In this document: piece by piece, positions 37,102-45,477 of the stretch
Numbering within the stretch: position 1 is the first letter of the stretch
Layout: each line of letters starts with the position of its first letter
Source: Mesorhizobium sophorae
GTDB lineage: Bacteria; Pseudomonadota; Alphaproteobacteria; Rhizobiales; Rhizobiaceae
Length of the DNA stretch: 64,000 bases
Assembly (NCBI RefSeq): GCF_002270415.1
Contig: NZ_NNRI01000022.1
Coordinates: 1,116,001 to 1,180,000 of the forward strand
Reading direction: 5' to 3'
Program-made: the position numbers and the translations under genes
The notes under the pieces: model-generated
What the model was told of the DNA's origin: nothing
Seen by the model: only the letters and a program-made list of their open reading frames with translations
Database searches by the model: none

Positions 37102-38649
37102 ATGTCAGGCATGAACGAACCAAGACGCAAGCGCGGTGCCGAGCGCACCAGCAACAGGGGGCCATCGGCCATCCCGCAATTGCCGCTCCGGCGCGTGACC
37201 AATCCCTATCCGCCAATGGCAATGCTCTCGGCCGACCAGATCGAGCAGATCCATCAGGCGTCGATGCACATATTGGAGAATTTCGGCATCGAGGTGATGA
37301 GCCCGCGTGCGCTATCGCTGTTCGAGAAGGCCGGCGCCAGCGTCGATCATGCCTCGGCGAATGTCCGCATCGATCGCGGCCTCGTCGCCGAGGCGCTGAA
37401 GACCACGCAGTCCAGCTATGTGCTGACGCCGCGCAATCCGGTCAACGCCATTCATCTCGGCGGCAACACCATCAATTTCACGCTCGTCGCCGGGCCGCCC
37501 AATGTGCATGACATGGAACGCGGCCGCCGCGCCGGCAATCTGCCCGACTATTCCGACCTCACCCGGCTGGCTCAGCACTTCAACTGCATCCACATGCTCG
37601 GCAACCAGGTCTGCGCGCCGGTGGAACTGCCGGCGAATTCCCGCCATCTCGACACCTATTTCACCAATCTGACGCTGACTGACAAGAGTTTCCATGTCTC
37701 GGCGATCGGCAGGGGTAGGGCGCTGGACGGCATCGAGATGATGGCGATTGCGCGCGGGCTGACGCTGGACCAGATGCGCGACGATCCCGGGATCACCACC
37801 ATCATCTCGGTCAACTCGCCGCGCCGCTTTGACGAGATGATGGCCGAGGGGCTGATGACCATGGCCGAGTTCGGCCAGTCGGTGGCGGTGACGCCGTTCA
37901 CGCTGATGGGGGCGATGAGCCCTGTGACGCTGGCCGGCGCGCTGGCGCAACAGAATGCCGAAGCGCTGTTCGGCGTGGTGCTGACACAGTTGGTGCGCCC
38001 CGGTGCGCCGGTCATGTATGGCGCCTTCACTTCCAATGTCGACATGAAGTCGGGCGCGCCGGCCTTCGGCACGCCGGAGAATACCAAGGCCAACATCGCG
38101 TCGGGGCAGTTGGCGCGACGCTACAATCTGCCCTACCGCACGACCCCGGGTTCCGCCTCCAACGCCGCCGATGCGCAGGGCGCCTATGAGACGCTGATGG
38201 CGCTGTGGGGCGCGGTGCTGGGCCATGGCAATCTCGTCTACCACGCCGCCGGCTGGCAGGAGGGCGGACTGACAGCGTCGTTCGAGAAGCTCATCATCGA
38301 TGTCGAGATGATCCAGCACATGATGGAGTTCCTGCGCCCGATCGAGGTCAACGAGGCGGAGCTTGCCGTCGAAGCCTTGGGCGCGGTGCCGACCGGCGGC
38401 CATTTCTTCGGCGAGCCTCATACGCTCGAGCGTTACGCCACCGCCTTCTACCAACCGATGCTGTCCAATTGGCAGAATTACGAGGCCTGGCAGGAAGCCG
38501 GTGGCCTCGACGCCAGGGCGCGGGCGACGCGCCTGTGGAAGAAGGCGCTCGAGGACTATGTCGAACCGGTGATGGATATCGCCGTGCGCGAGGCGCTGGA
38601 GGCATACATGGCCAAGCGGCGCGAAGCGATCGGGCAGGGTGAGCCGTGA
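37102..38649 (+). CDS. Trimethylamine methyltransferase (MttB) superfamily protein, non-pyrrolysine
   Basis: Cytosolic methyltransferase of about 515 residues that would move a methyl group from a quaternary or tertiary amine to a corrinoid or other carrier. Landmarks are ADQIEQIHQASMHILENFGIEVMSPRALSLFEKAGA near the start, MGAMSPVTLAGALAQQNAEALFGVVLTQLVRPGAPVMYG in the middle and TPGSASNAADAQGAYETLMALWGAVLGHGN later. No in-frame TAG occurs, so it belongs to the non-pyrrolysine branch typified by glycine betaine methyltransferase. The start could also be ATG 37111. It precedes a two-domain FAD/GcvT protein by 57 bases. No corrinoid protein gene is nearby. Confidence 0.9.
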   Translation: MSGMNEPRRKRGAERTSNRGPSAIPQLPLRRVTNPYPPMAMLSADQIEQIHQASMHILENFGIEVMSPRALSLFEKAGASVDHASANVRIDRGLVAEALKTTQSSYVLTPRNPVNAIHLGGNTINFTLVAGPPNVHDMERGRRAGNLPDYSDLTRLAQHFNCIHMLGNQVCAPVELPANSRHLDTYFTNLTLTDKSFHVSAIGRGRALDGIEMMAIARGLTLDQMRDDPGITTIISVNSPRRFDEMMAEGLMTMAEFGQSVAVTPFTLMGAMSPVTLAGALAQQNAEALFGVVLTQLVRPGAPVMYGAFTSNVDMKSGAPAFGTPENTKANIASGQLARRYNLPYRTTPGSASNAADAQGAYETLMALWGAVLGHGNLVYHAAGWQEGGLTASFEKLIIDVEMIQHMMEFLRPIEVNEAELAVEALGAVPTGGHFFGEPHTLERYATAFYQPMLSNWQNYEAWQEAGGLDARARATRLWKKALEDYVEPVMDIAVREALEAYMAKRREAIGQGEP

Positions 38650-38706
38650 TGCCTTGCGTTTTGATTCATCTCACCCATTCAACACACTGATATCAGAGAA
38701 AAATCC

Positions 38707-41133
38707 ATGAAATCGCATGCAAAGGTCGTGGTCATTGGCGGCGGCGTCGTCGGGTGCTCCGTACTGTTCCATCTGGCCCGCCATGGCTGGACCGACGTCG
38801 TGCTTCTGGAGCGTGACGAGCTGACCTCGGGCTCGACCTGGCACGCGGCCGGCGGCATGCACACGATCAATGGCGATCCCAACGTCGCCAAGCTGCAGAA
38901 ATACACGATCAACCTCTACAAGGAGATCGAGGAGCTTTCCGGCCAGGCGACCGGCGTGCACCTGACCGGCGGTGTGCTTCTGGCGGCGACCGAGGCGCGG
39001 CTGGATTGGCTGCGTGGCGTGGTCGCCAAGGGCCGCTATCTCGGCATCGAGCTTGAGGAGATCTCGCCCAGCGAGGCGGCCGAACTGATGCCGCTGCTCG
39101 ATCCCAAGCAGTTCGTCGGCGCTGTCAGAAACAAGGAGGACGGCCATCTCGATCCGTCGGGGGTGACGCACGCCTATGCCAAGGCGGCGCGCAAACTCGG
39201 CGCCGAGGTCGAGCGCTTCACCAAGGTCGAGGACATCGTTCGGCGCGCCGATGGGATGTGGCGCGTGATCACCAACAAGGGCGAGGTGGTGGCCGAGCAT
39301 GTCGTCAATGCCGGCGGCCTGTGGGCGCGCGAGGTCGGCCGCATGGTCGGGCTCGAACTGCCGGTGCTGGCGATGGAGCACATGTACCTGATCACCGAGG
39401 ACATGCCGGAGGTCGCCGCCTGGAACGCCAAGACCGGCACGGAGATCATCCACGCGGTCGATTTCGATGGCGAGCTCTATCTGCGCCAGGAACGCGGCGG
39501 CATGCTGATGGGTACCTATGAGAAGGCCAACAAGCCGTGGTCCGAGTTCCAGACGCCGTGGAATTTCGGCCACGAATTGCTGGCGCCGGACATCGACCGC
39601 ATCGCGCCGTCTCTCGAGGTCGGCTTTCGGCATTTCCCGGCGTTCCAGAACACTGGCATCAAGCAGATCATCAACGGCCCCTTCACCTTCGCGCCGGACG
39701 GCAACCCGTTGGTCGGGCCGGTGCGCGGCCTGCCGGGTTTCTGGGTTGCCTGTGGAGTCATGGCCGGCTTCAGCCAAGGCGGCGGCGTCGGCCTGGCGCT
39801 GTCCAACTGGATGATCGAGGGCGATCCCGGCGCCGACATCTGGGCGATGGATGTCGCGCGCTATGGCGACTGGGCGACGATGGCCTACACCAACGCCAAG
39901 GTGCGCGAGAACTATTCCAGGCGCTTTTCGATCCGCTTCCCCAATGAGGAACTGCCCGCCGGACGGCCGCTGAAGACGACACCGGTCTATGACCTGCTGT
40001 CGGCCAAGGGCGCGCAATGGGGCGTCGCCTATGGGCTGGAGGTGCCGCTGTGGTATGCGCCGGAGGGCGTCAAGGACGAGTTCTCGTGGCGCCGCTCGAG
40101 CGATTTCACCCAGGTCGCCAGGGAGGTAGCGACCGTTCGCGACGGTGTCGGCCTGTCAGAGATTTCGAGCTTCGCCAAATACAAGGTGACGGGTAAGGGG
40201 GCGGCCGCCTGGCTCGACCGGATGCTCGCCTGCAAGCTGCCCAGGCCCGGCCGCATGACGCTGGCGCCGATGCTGAAGGAAGACGGCAAGCTGATCGGCG
40301 ACTTTACGCTGGCCAATCTGGAGAGCGAAGGCTGGTTCCTCGCCGGCTCAGGCATCGCCGAGCAATACCATATGCGCTGGTTCGAGAAGCACCTGCCTGG
40401 TGATGGTTCGGTTCGCATCGACGCGCTGGGGCCAAAACTCACCGGCCTGGCGATCGCCGGGCCGAGAGCGCGCGAAGTGCTGGCCAAGGTCAGCCGCGCG
40501 GATGTCTCCAACGCCGCGTTTCCCTTCATGGCGGTGGCAAGAATGGACATCGGCATGGCGCCTTGCCTGGTCGGCCGCGTCAGCTACACAGGCGACCTCG
40601 GCTACGAGATCTGGGTGGCGCCGGAGTATCAGCGCGCTGCATTCCAGGCCCTGATGGCGGCCGGCGAGGAATTCGGCATCGGCCTGTTTGGCTCGCGGGC
40701 GCTGAACGCGCTGCGGCTGGAGAAGAACTACGGTTCATGGGCGCGCGAGTACCGGCCGATCTATGGGCCACTGGAAGCCGGTCTCGACCGCTTCGTTGCG
40801 TATAGCAAGGATGCTGATTTTATCGGCAAGGCCGCGGCGCTCGCCGAGCGCAAGCAGGGCGGCAAGTTGCGCCTTCGCGCCTTCATCGTCGATGCCGACG
40901 ACGCCGATGTCATCGGCGACGAGCCGATCTGGTTCGATGGCGCGGTGCGTGGCTGGGTGACTTCGGGTGGCTACGCGCATCACTCGAAACAATCCGTTGC
41001 CGTGGGCTATGTGCCGAAGGAGATCGCCGACGAGAGCGACGGCTTCGAGATCGAGCTTTTGGGCAAGCGGCATGCGGCGCGCGTGCAGGCGGCGCCACTG
41101 TTCGATGCCAATTTCGAGAGGATGCGCGCTTGA
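38707..41133 (+). CDS. FAD-dependent oxidoreductase fused to GcvT-like domain (dimethylglycine/sarcosine dehydrogenase type)
   Basis: Protein of 808 residues that would oxidatively remove an N-methyl group and pass the one-carbon unit to tetrahydrofolate. The N-terminal DAO domain has the dinucleotide motif VVIGGGVVGCSVLFHLARHGW and SGSTWHAAGGMHT, the site where family members attach FAD to histidine. From about residue 430 come FAO_M and aminomethyltransferase (GcvT) domains (RVSYTGDLGYEIWVAPEYQRA, SRALNALRLEKNYGSWAREY). It pairs with the MttB-like gene upstream, so both may act in turn on the same methylated amine. The exact substrate is not readable from sequence. Confidence 0.93.
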   Translation: MKSHAKVVVIGGGVVGCSVLFHLARHGWTDVVLLERDELTSGSTWHAAGGMHTINGDPNVAKLQKYTINLYKEIEELSGQATGVHLTGGVLLAATEARLDWLRGVVAKGRYLGIELEEISPSEAAELMPLLDPKQFVGAVRNKEDGHLDPSGVTHAYAKAARKLGAEVERFTKVEDIVRRADGMWRVITNKGEVVAEHVVNAGGLWAREVGRMVGLELPVLAMEHMYLITEDMPEVAAWNAKTGTEIIHAVDFDGELYLRQERGGMLMGTYEKANKPWSEFQTPWNFGHELLAPDIDRIAPSLEVGFRHFPAFQNTGIKQIINGPFTFAPDGNPLVGPVRGLPGFWVACGVMAGFSQGGGVGLALSNWMIEGDPGADIWAMDVARYGDWATMAYTNAKVRENYSRRFSIRFPNEELPAGRPLKTTPVYDLLSAKGAQWGVAYGLEVPLWYAPEGVKDEFSWRRSSDFTQVAREVATVRDGVGLSEISSFAKYKVTGKGAAAWLDRMLACKLPRPGRMTLAPMLKEDGKLIGDFTLANLESEGWFLAGSGIAEQYHMRWFEKHLPGDGSVRIDALGPKLTGLAIAGPRAREVLAKVSRADVSNAAFPFMAVARMDIGMAPCLVGRVSYTGDLGYEIWVAPEYQRAAFQALMAAGEEFGIGLFGSRALNALRLEKNYGSWAREYRPIYGPLEAGLDRFVAYSKDADFIGKAAALAERKQGGKLRLRAFIVDADDADVIGDEPIWFDGAVRGWVTSGGYAHHSKQSVAVGYVPKEIADESDGFEIELLGKRHAARVQAAPLFDANFERMRA

Positions 41134-41154
41134 GCACGCATCCCTCTCAAGTGG

Positions 41155-41547
41155 TCAGGCGCTCCGGCCGTTGTCCAGTGCGAAGGCGCCGGCGCCGGCA
41201 AACACCAGATAGAGGAAGATGAAGCAGAACGAGATCGCCAAATCTCCACCGTTGTTGACGGGGAAGAAGTCGCGCGGCATGTGCGCCATGAAATAGGCGA
41301 TCGCCATTTCGCCGGCCAGCAGGAACGCGACCGGGCGGGTGAACAGCCCCAGCGCCAGCAGGATGCCGCCGGCGAATTCGAGAATTCCAGCGGCTAGAGT
41401 CAGCCCGGTAAGGGTATGGGGTTGTTCGCTTATGGGAAAATTGAACAATTTCTGGCTGCCGTGCTCGATGAACTGCAGCGCCGTCATGATGCGCAGCACC
41501 CCCAAGGCCTGCGGCTGATACTTGGCGAGGCTTTCGAAAAGCTTCAT
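41155..41547 (-). CDS. DoxX family membrane protein
   Basis: Membrane protein of 130 residues with four hydrophobic segments and the DoxX pattern LGVLRIMTALQFIEHGSQKLF, GLTLAAGILEFAGGILLALGLFTRPVAFLLAGEMAIAYFMAHMPRDFFPVNNGGDLA. GGAG lies six bases before the ATG at 41547. Family members have been linked to redox stress and quinol or thiol metabolism, but the role here is unknown. A weak EcfG-type promoter match is noted upstream. It is convergent with the 38707-41133 gene. Confidence 0.9.
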   Translation of the reverse strand: MKLFESLAKYQPQALGVLRIMTALQFIEHGSQKLFNFPISEQPHTLTGLTLAAGILEFAGGILLALGLFTRPVAFLLAGEMAIAYFMAHMPRDFFPVNNGGDLAISFCFIFLYLVFAGAGAFALDNGRSA

Positions 41548-41628
41548 AATTGGCTCCATTTGTCGCTTCCCGACCGGCCATAGATTGTCGCTGGGTAACG
41601 GACCATTCACTTCCCATGGCATGCCATC

Positions 41629-41653
41629 AACAATCGGTGATTGGAAATGTTCC
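41629..41653 (-). promoter_or_regulatory. Possible EcfG-type promoter for the DoxX gene
   Basis: On the minus strand GGAAC (41653-41649) is followed by 18 bases and TT (41630-41629); the -10 reads TGTT instead of CGTT. The leader would be about 80 bases. The match is partial and may be chance, but it agrees with clearer sites elsewhere in the window. Confidence 0.3.
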
Positions 41654-41752
41654 CCGGTTTGACCTTTCATATTGTTCTCGTAGGGGTTGCATTTGTATCG
41701 CTATGGTTGTATCCATAATATGGACATTCCGAACAGGTGGGTTCCCTTGGTT

Positions 41753-42241
41753 ATGAAAAAAGTCGCTATCAGCCTATTCGCAATCCTTGCAGGGACCAGC
41801 TTTGCCATGGCCGAGGATGCCGGCTGCGAGGCCTTCAAATGGCCGGTGACGCGGGAACAGGCGTTGTTTGCTGCAGCGCCTGCAACGCCGTCTGGAGCGA
41901 CGCTGGTGGTGGGTGCTGCTGCGGATCTGGCACTGGTGCCGGCGGAGAAAGCCGGTTTTGCGCTGCCGCCCGAACATGCCCCCGCATCAGGCACGTTCGG
42001 TGCCGTCGCCAGCGTCGAGGTGCCGGCCGAGGGCGCCATCCAGATAAGTCTGTCAGGCGAGGCCTGGATCGATGTCATTCAGGACGGCCACGCCATGAAG
42101 TCAGTGGGCTATAGCGGTGTGAAAACCTGCCCCGGCATCCGCAAGAGCGTGCGTTTCAAGCTTGCGGCCGGCCCGGCCACCGTCCAGTTCAGCGGCGCGA
42201 AAAAGGCAGACCTGAAGGTCGCGGTACTGACGCCCGAGTAA
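41753..42241 (+). CDS. Small exported protein of unknown function
   Basis: Protein of 162 residues with a clear Sec signal (MKKVAISLFAILAGTSFAMA) and a mature part containing two cysteines (GCEAFKW and KTCPGIRKS) that could pair. The remainder is beta-rich (GAIQISLSGEAWIDVIQDGHAMKSVGYSG). I do not recognise the family with certainty; it resembles homologue-only hypothetical proteins of rhizobia. ATG 41753 is chosen because it directly precedes the signal peptide; an in-frame codon 66 bases upstream would spoil it. It stands alone and ends at a strong hairpin. Confidence 0.75.
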   Translation: MKKVAISLFAILAGTSFAMAEDAGCEAFKWPVTREQALFAAAPATPSGATLVVGAAADLALVPAEKAGFALPPEHAPASGTFGAVASVEVPAEGAIQISLSGEAWIDVIQDGHAMKSVGYSGVKTCPGIRKSVRFKLAAGPATVQFSGAKKADLKVAVLTPE

Positions 42242-42272
42242 TTCTCAAAGAGCGCCACAGTCAGCGAGACAG

Positions 42273-42302
42273 CGCCCCTCTGTCCAGATGGACAGAGGGG
42301 CG
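42273..42302. terminator. Bidirectional hairpin between convergent genes
   Basis: Perfect 13-base stem CGCCCCTCTGTCC / GGACAGAGGGGCG with loop AGAT. It lies between the stops of the convergent 41753-42241 and 42323-43099 genes. There is no T-run on either strand, so it may work with Rho or protect 3' ends. Confidence 0.75.
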
Positions 42303-42322
42303 GAGAAACCGGGCCTGGCCTC

Positions 42323-43099
42323 TTACCGTACCGGCGCCATCAATGCGAAATGGGCGCCTTGCGGGTCCTGGCATTGCACGATCCAGCTGCCGCCGGGGAC
42401 CTCCATCGGGCCCATCAGGATCTTGCCGCCATTATCGGTCACGCGTTTGGCCGCCGCGTCGATGGCCGGAACGTTGAAGTAGAACTGCCAGACCGGGACT
42501 GGGACCTGCTGCGGCTTGTTCATGATGCCGCCACCGGATTCGGGGCCGGCTGTGAAGGTCTGGTAGGTGCCCATCGGGCCCATGTCGAAATCGCCGGCAT
42601 TGGCCCAGCCGAACTGGTCGGAATAGAAATCGAACGCGGCCTTCCAGTCCGATGTGTAAAGCTCGTGCCAGCCGATATGGCCTGGGGTGCTGGCCGGCAC
42701 GATGGGCTGGTCCGGGCCGTTCGGCTGCAGGAACATGAAGGTCGCGCCTTGCGGATCGGCGACGACGGCAAAGCGGCCGACGCCCGGAATGTCGTCGGGC
42801 TTGCGGTGAACCGTACCGCCGGCTTTCTCCAGCGACGCCGTCGCGGCATCGACGTCTTTTGTATGGATGTAGCCGAGCCAGGCGGGCGGCATGCCCAGCT
42901 TGGCGGCGTCCTCGGGCATCGTCATCAGCCCGCCGACGCCACGCTCGCCGACATTCATGACGATGTAGCGCGGCATGTCGGGGGCCTTGTCGAAAGGCTG
43001 CGCAGTCCAGCCGACCACCTTGGTGTAGAACGCCTCGGCGGCGTCGAGATCTGTGGTCATCAATTCGTACCAGAAAAAGGGCATCGGGGATTTTGGCAT
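42323..43099 (-). CDS. VOC (glyoxalase/bleomycin resistance) family protein, two domains
   Basis: Soluble protein of 258 residues made of two vicinal-oxygen-chelate domains: the first opens FFWYELMTTDLDAAEAFYTKVVGW, the second GHIGWHELYTSDWKAAFDFYSDQFGW near residue 135. Each has the beta-alpha-beta-beta-beta repeat with His/Glu positions that could bind a metal. Members range from dioxygenases to isomerases and drug-binding proteins, so the reaction is not predictable. GGAG is seven bases before the ATG. It diverges from the broken chaC gene. Confidence 0.9.
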   Translation of the reverse strand: MPKSPMPFFWYELMTTDLDAAEAFYTKVVGWTAQPFDKAPDMPRYIVMNVGERGVGGLMTMPEDAAKLGMPPAWLGYIHTKDVDAATASLEKAGGTVHRKPDDIPGVGRFAVVADPQGATFMFLQPNGPDQPIVPASTPGHIGWHELYTSDWKAAFDFYSDQFGWANAGDFDMGPMGTYQTFTAGPESGGGIMNKPQQVPVPVWQFYFNVPAIDAAAKRVTDNGGKILMGPMEVPGGSWIVQCQDPQGAHFALMAPVR

Positions 43100-43272
43100 G
43101 GTCGGTCTCCTCACCGGTTATGCATCGATCGTCGGTCGATCCATCCTAGGACGATCTTCACGACGGAAATCCGACAATCGCCCAAACAAGAATGTCGATC
43201 CACGACAAGCGTTCCCGGGTTGCGCGCCCACCGGTTTTCGATTTCTCTGCGGTGGAGAGGGGATGTCGTTTC

Positions 43273-43998
43273 ATGCGCCGGATGTCGCTCACGCCTGAGC
43301 TTGTCGCACTGTGCCATCGGGAGGAGGCCGATCCTGGCCCTGACCCGAGCTGGACGGAGTTGAAAGACGAGGATTTCCGGCCCCTTGCCTTGCGGCTGTC
43401 CGATGAAGCCGACGAGGGGCCGCTATGGGTGTTCGCCTATGGGTCGCTGATCTGGAAGCCAGAGTTCGAGTCGGTCGAGCAGCAACTCAGCATGGCCATG
43501 GATAGCCCGGACCTCGTCCGCGACCAGTTCCTGCAACCGCCACAGATTGCGGTCGTGGATGCCGAACGCTTCGAGATGACTGACCGTGTTGTAGAGATAT
43601 TCGGCGCCGGATCCGATGTGCCCGCAGGCTCTGGCCAGCACGCTCGCCACCTTGTCCAGTGGCTGGTTCAGTGACGTTCCCCTGCCCTTCACGCCAACCC
43701 AGAAGCCAAGCGCGCGCAGCGACCCTTGTGCCGTATGCACCGGCAGCCACCTGACCGTGTCGATACTTTCGTGGTCGCTGATCTCGCGCCGCAGCAGCCT
43801 TTCGATCTGAGCCGGTTTTTCGCCCTCCGGCAAGCGGTAGATGACGCCTTTGCACCGTCCACCCCGCTCGAGCGCCATCATCAGCCCCGGCTGCTCGGCG
43901 CTGCCGCGCCAACGCACCATGTCGAGGCAGAAGGAGCGGTGCCAGCCAAAGGCCGTGGTGTCGCGCCCAGCCATTCGCTCCCACTGCAAACGCCGTAA
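43273..43998 (+). pseudogene. chaC: Gamma-glutamylcyclotransferase (ChaC family), broken by internal inversion
   Basis: The plus strand encodes the N-terminal part ending WVFAYGSLIWKPEFESVE, the substrate-binding YGSL motif of ChaC enzymes that degrade glutathione to 5-oxoproline and Cys-Gly. After 43480 the frame becomes unrelated. The rest of the enzyme (TTAFGWHRSFCLDMVRW, QPGLMMALERGGRCKGVIYRL, GAEYLYNTVSHLEAFGI) lies on the minus strand from about 43976 down to 43481. Flipping 43481-43976 back rejoins the two in frame (ESVE-RMAGRD) and gives a single 241-residue product with TAA at 43996-43998. As drawn the gene is inactive. The downstream neighbour is preT. Confidence 0.88.
43477..43980. 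other. Inverted segment bounded by GAGC / GCTC
   Basis: The 496 bases between GAGC (43477-43480) and its inverted copy GCTC (43977-43980) are in reversed orientation relative to the chaC reading frame. Only these four bases are shared at the ends, so this looks like an illegitimate inversion at microhomology, or an assembly error, rather than a site-specific invertible switch. Confidence 0.75.
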
Positions 43999-44052
43999 CA
44001 TGAGTAAAACAATCATGTTTTATCCAGCCTTTTCAGCGCCTTGCGTCGAAAA

Positions 44053-44068
44053 TTGACCAATTGATAAA
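44053..44068. promoter_or_regulatory. RutR-like operator upstream of preT
   Basis: TTGACCA-AT-TGATAAA: the left half matches the known RutR consensus (TTGACCA, two bases, TGGTCAA) perfectly and the right half at five of seven positions. It lies 50 bases before the preT ATG, in an AT-rich stretch. RutR senses pyrimidines and controls their breakdown in E. coli, and homologous TetR regulators act in alphaproteobacteria. The site therefore fits the function of preT and preA. No such regulator gene is in the window. Confidence 0.55.
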
Positions 44069-44117
44069 AAAATAAAACGTGCTAGCCTTCCCCAAAACAA
44101 AACATGGGGAACTGACG

Positions 44118-45473
44118 ATGCCAGAAGGCCAGTTCAAGGAAGGCATTGCCGGCGGCCGGCTCGCGGCCGACCAGTATGCGGACAATTTTTCCGACCTGCA
44201 CCCGCCGCTCGATCACCACGAGGCGCTGGTCGAATCCGACCGCTGCTATTTCTGCTACGACGCGCCGTGCATGAATGCATGCCCGACCTCGATCGACATT
44301 CCGCTGTTCATCCGCCAGATATCGACCGGCAATCCAATCGGTTCTGCCAAGACCATCTTCGACCAGAACATTCTGGGCGGCATGTGCGCCCGCGTCTGCC
44401 CGACCGAGACGCTGTGCGAAGAGGTTTGCGTGCGCGAGGTGGCAGAAGGCAAGCCGGTCCAGATCGGCCGCCTGCAGCGCTATGCCACCGATGTCGCGAT
44501 GAGCGAGAACAAGCAGTTTTACCAACGCGCCACTGCGACCGGCAAGACGGTTGCCGTGGTCGGGGCAGGGCCGGCAGGCCTCGCGGCTGCACACCGGCTC
44601 GCCCGCCATGGCCATGACGTGACCATCCTGGAAGCGCGGCCGAAGGCCGGCGGGCTCAACGAATACGGCATCGCCGCCTACAAGAGCGTCGACAATTTCG
44701 CCCAGGCCGAAGTCGACTATGTCACCGCCATCGGCGGCATCGACATCCAGAACGGCAAGGCGCTTGGCCGCGACTACCAGCTGTCCGACCTGATACGCAA
44801 CTATGATGCGGTGTTTCTCGGCATGGGGCTTGGCGGCGTCAATGCGCTGCGCGCCGATGGCGAGGATGCCGACGGCGTAACCAATGCGGTCGAGTTTATT
44901 GCCGAGCTGCGCCAGGCCAGTGATCTCGCCAGCCTGCCGGTCGGCCGGCGTGTCGTCGTCATCGGCGGCGGCATGACGGCGATCGACGCGGCGGTGCAGT
45001 CGAAGCTGCTCGGCGCCGAGGAAGTGACGATCTGCTACCGGCGCGGCCACGAGCAGATGAACGCTTCCGGGTTCGAACAGGATCTTGCCGCCGCCAACGG
45101 CGTCACCATCCGCCACTGGCTGCAGCCGAAGCGGGTGATTGCCGAAGGCGGCAAGGTGTCGGCCATCGAACTCGAATACACCGCCATGGACGGCGACAGG
45201 CTTGCCGGCACCGGCGAGAGGCTGACACTGGTCGCCGACCAGGTGTTCAAGGCGATCGGCCAGAGTTTCGTGCCGGCCGCGCTTAACGGCAGCGGTGCCG
45301 AGATCGAGCTCGAAGCCGGACGCATCAAGGTCGATGCGGAAGGCCGCACCTCGCTCGCGAAGGTCTGGGCCGGCGGCGACTGCATCTTCGGCGGCGACGA
45401 CCTCACCGTTTCGGCCGTGGCGCAAGGCCGCGACGCGGCGGAGAGCATCCACAGGAGCCTCGCTCAGGGATAG
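44118..45473 (+). CDS. preT: NAD-dependent dihydropyrimidine dehydrogenase subunit PreT
   Basis: FAD-containing subunit of 451 residues that passes electrons from NAD(P)H to PreA for reduction of uracil and thymine to their dihydro forms. The N-terminus holds cysteine groups for two 4Fe-4S clusters (CYFCYDAPCMNACPT and CARVCPTETLCEEVC). Nucleotide-binding motifs VVGAGPAGLAAAHRLARHGHDV (near residue 150) and VVIGGGMTAIDAAVQ (near 285) follow. ATG 44118 has GGGGAA upstream; the frame is open 13 codons earlier without support. The methyltransferase gene begins five bases after the stop and preA follows. Confidence 0.94.
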   Translation: MPEGQFKEGIAGGRLAADQYADNFSDLHPPLDHHEALVESDRCYFCYDAPCMNACPTSIDIPLFIRQISTGNPIGSAKTIFDQNILGGMCARVCPTETLCEEVCVREVAEGKPVQIGRLQRYATDVAMSENKQFYQRATATGKTVAVVGAGPAGLAAAHRLARHGHDVTILEARPKAGGLNEYGIAAYKSVDNFAQAEVDYVTAIGGIDIQNGKALGRDYQLSDLIRNYDAVFLGMGLGGVNALRADGEDADGVTNAVEFIAELRQASDLASLPVGRRVVVIGGGMTAIDAAVQSKLLGAEEVTICYRRGHEQMNASGFEQDLAAANGVTIRHWLQPKRVIAEGGKVSAIELEYTAMDGDRLAGTGERLTLVADQVFKAIGQSFVPAALNGSGAEIELEAGRIKVDAEGRTSLAKVWAGGDCIFGGDDLTVSAVAQGRDAAESIHRSLAQG

Positions 45474-45477
45474 GATC

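Noticed and set aside
37102..38649. Possible pyrrolysine-containing trimethylamine methyltransferase
   Set aside because: The frame has no internal TAG, so it belongs to the non-pyrrolysine branch.
43477..43980. Site-specific invertible promoter or gene switch
   Set aside because: Only four bases of inverted repeat are present and no recombinase gene is nearby; a microhomology event or assembly error is more likely.
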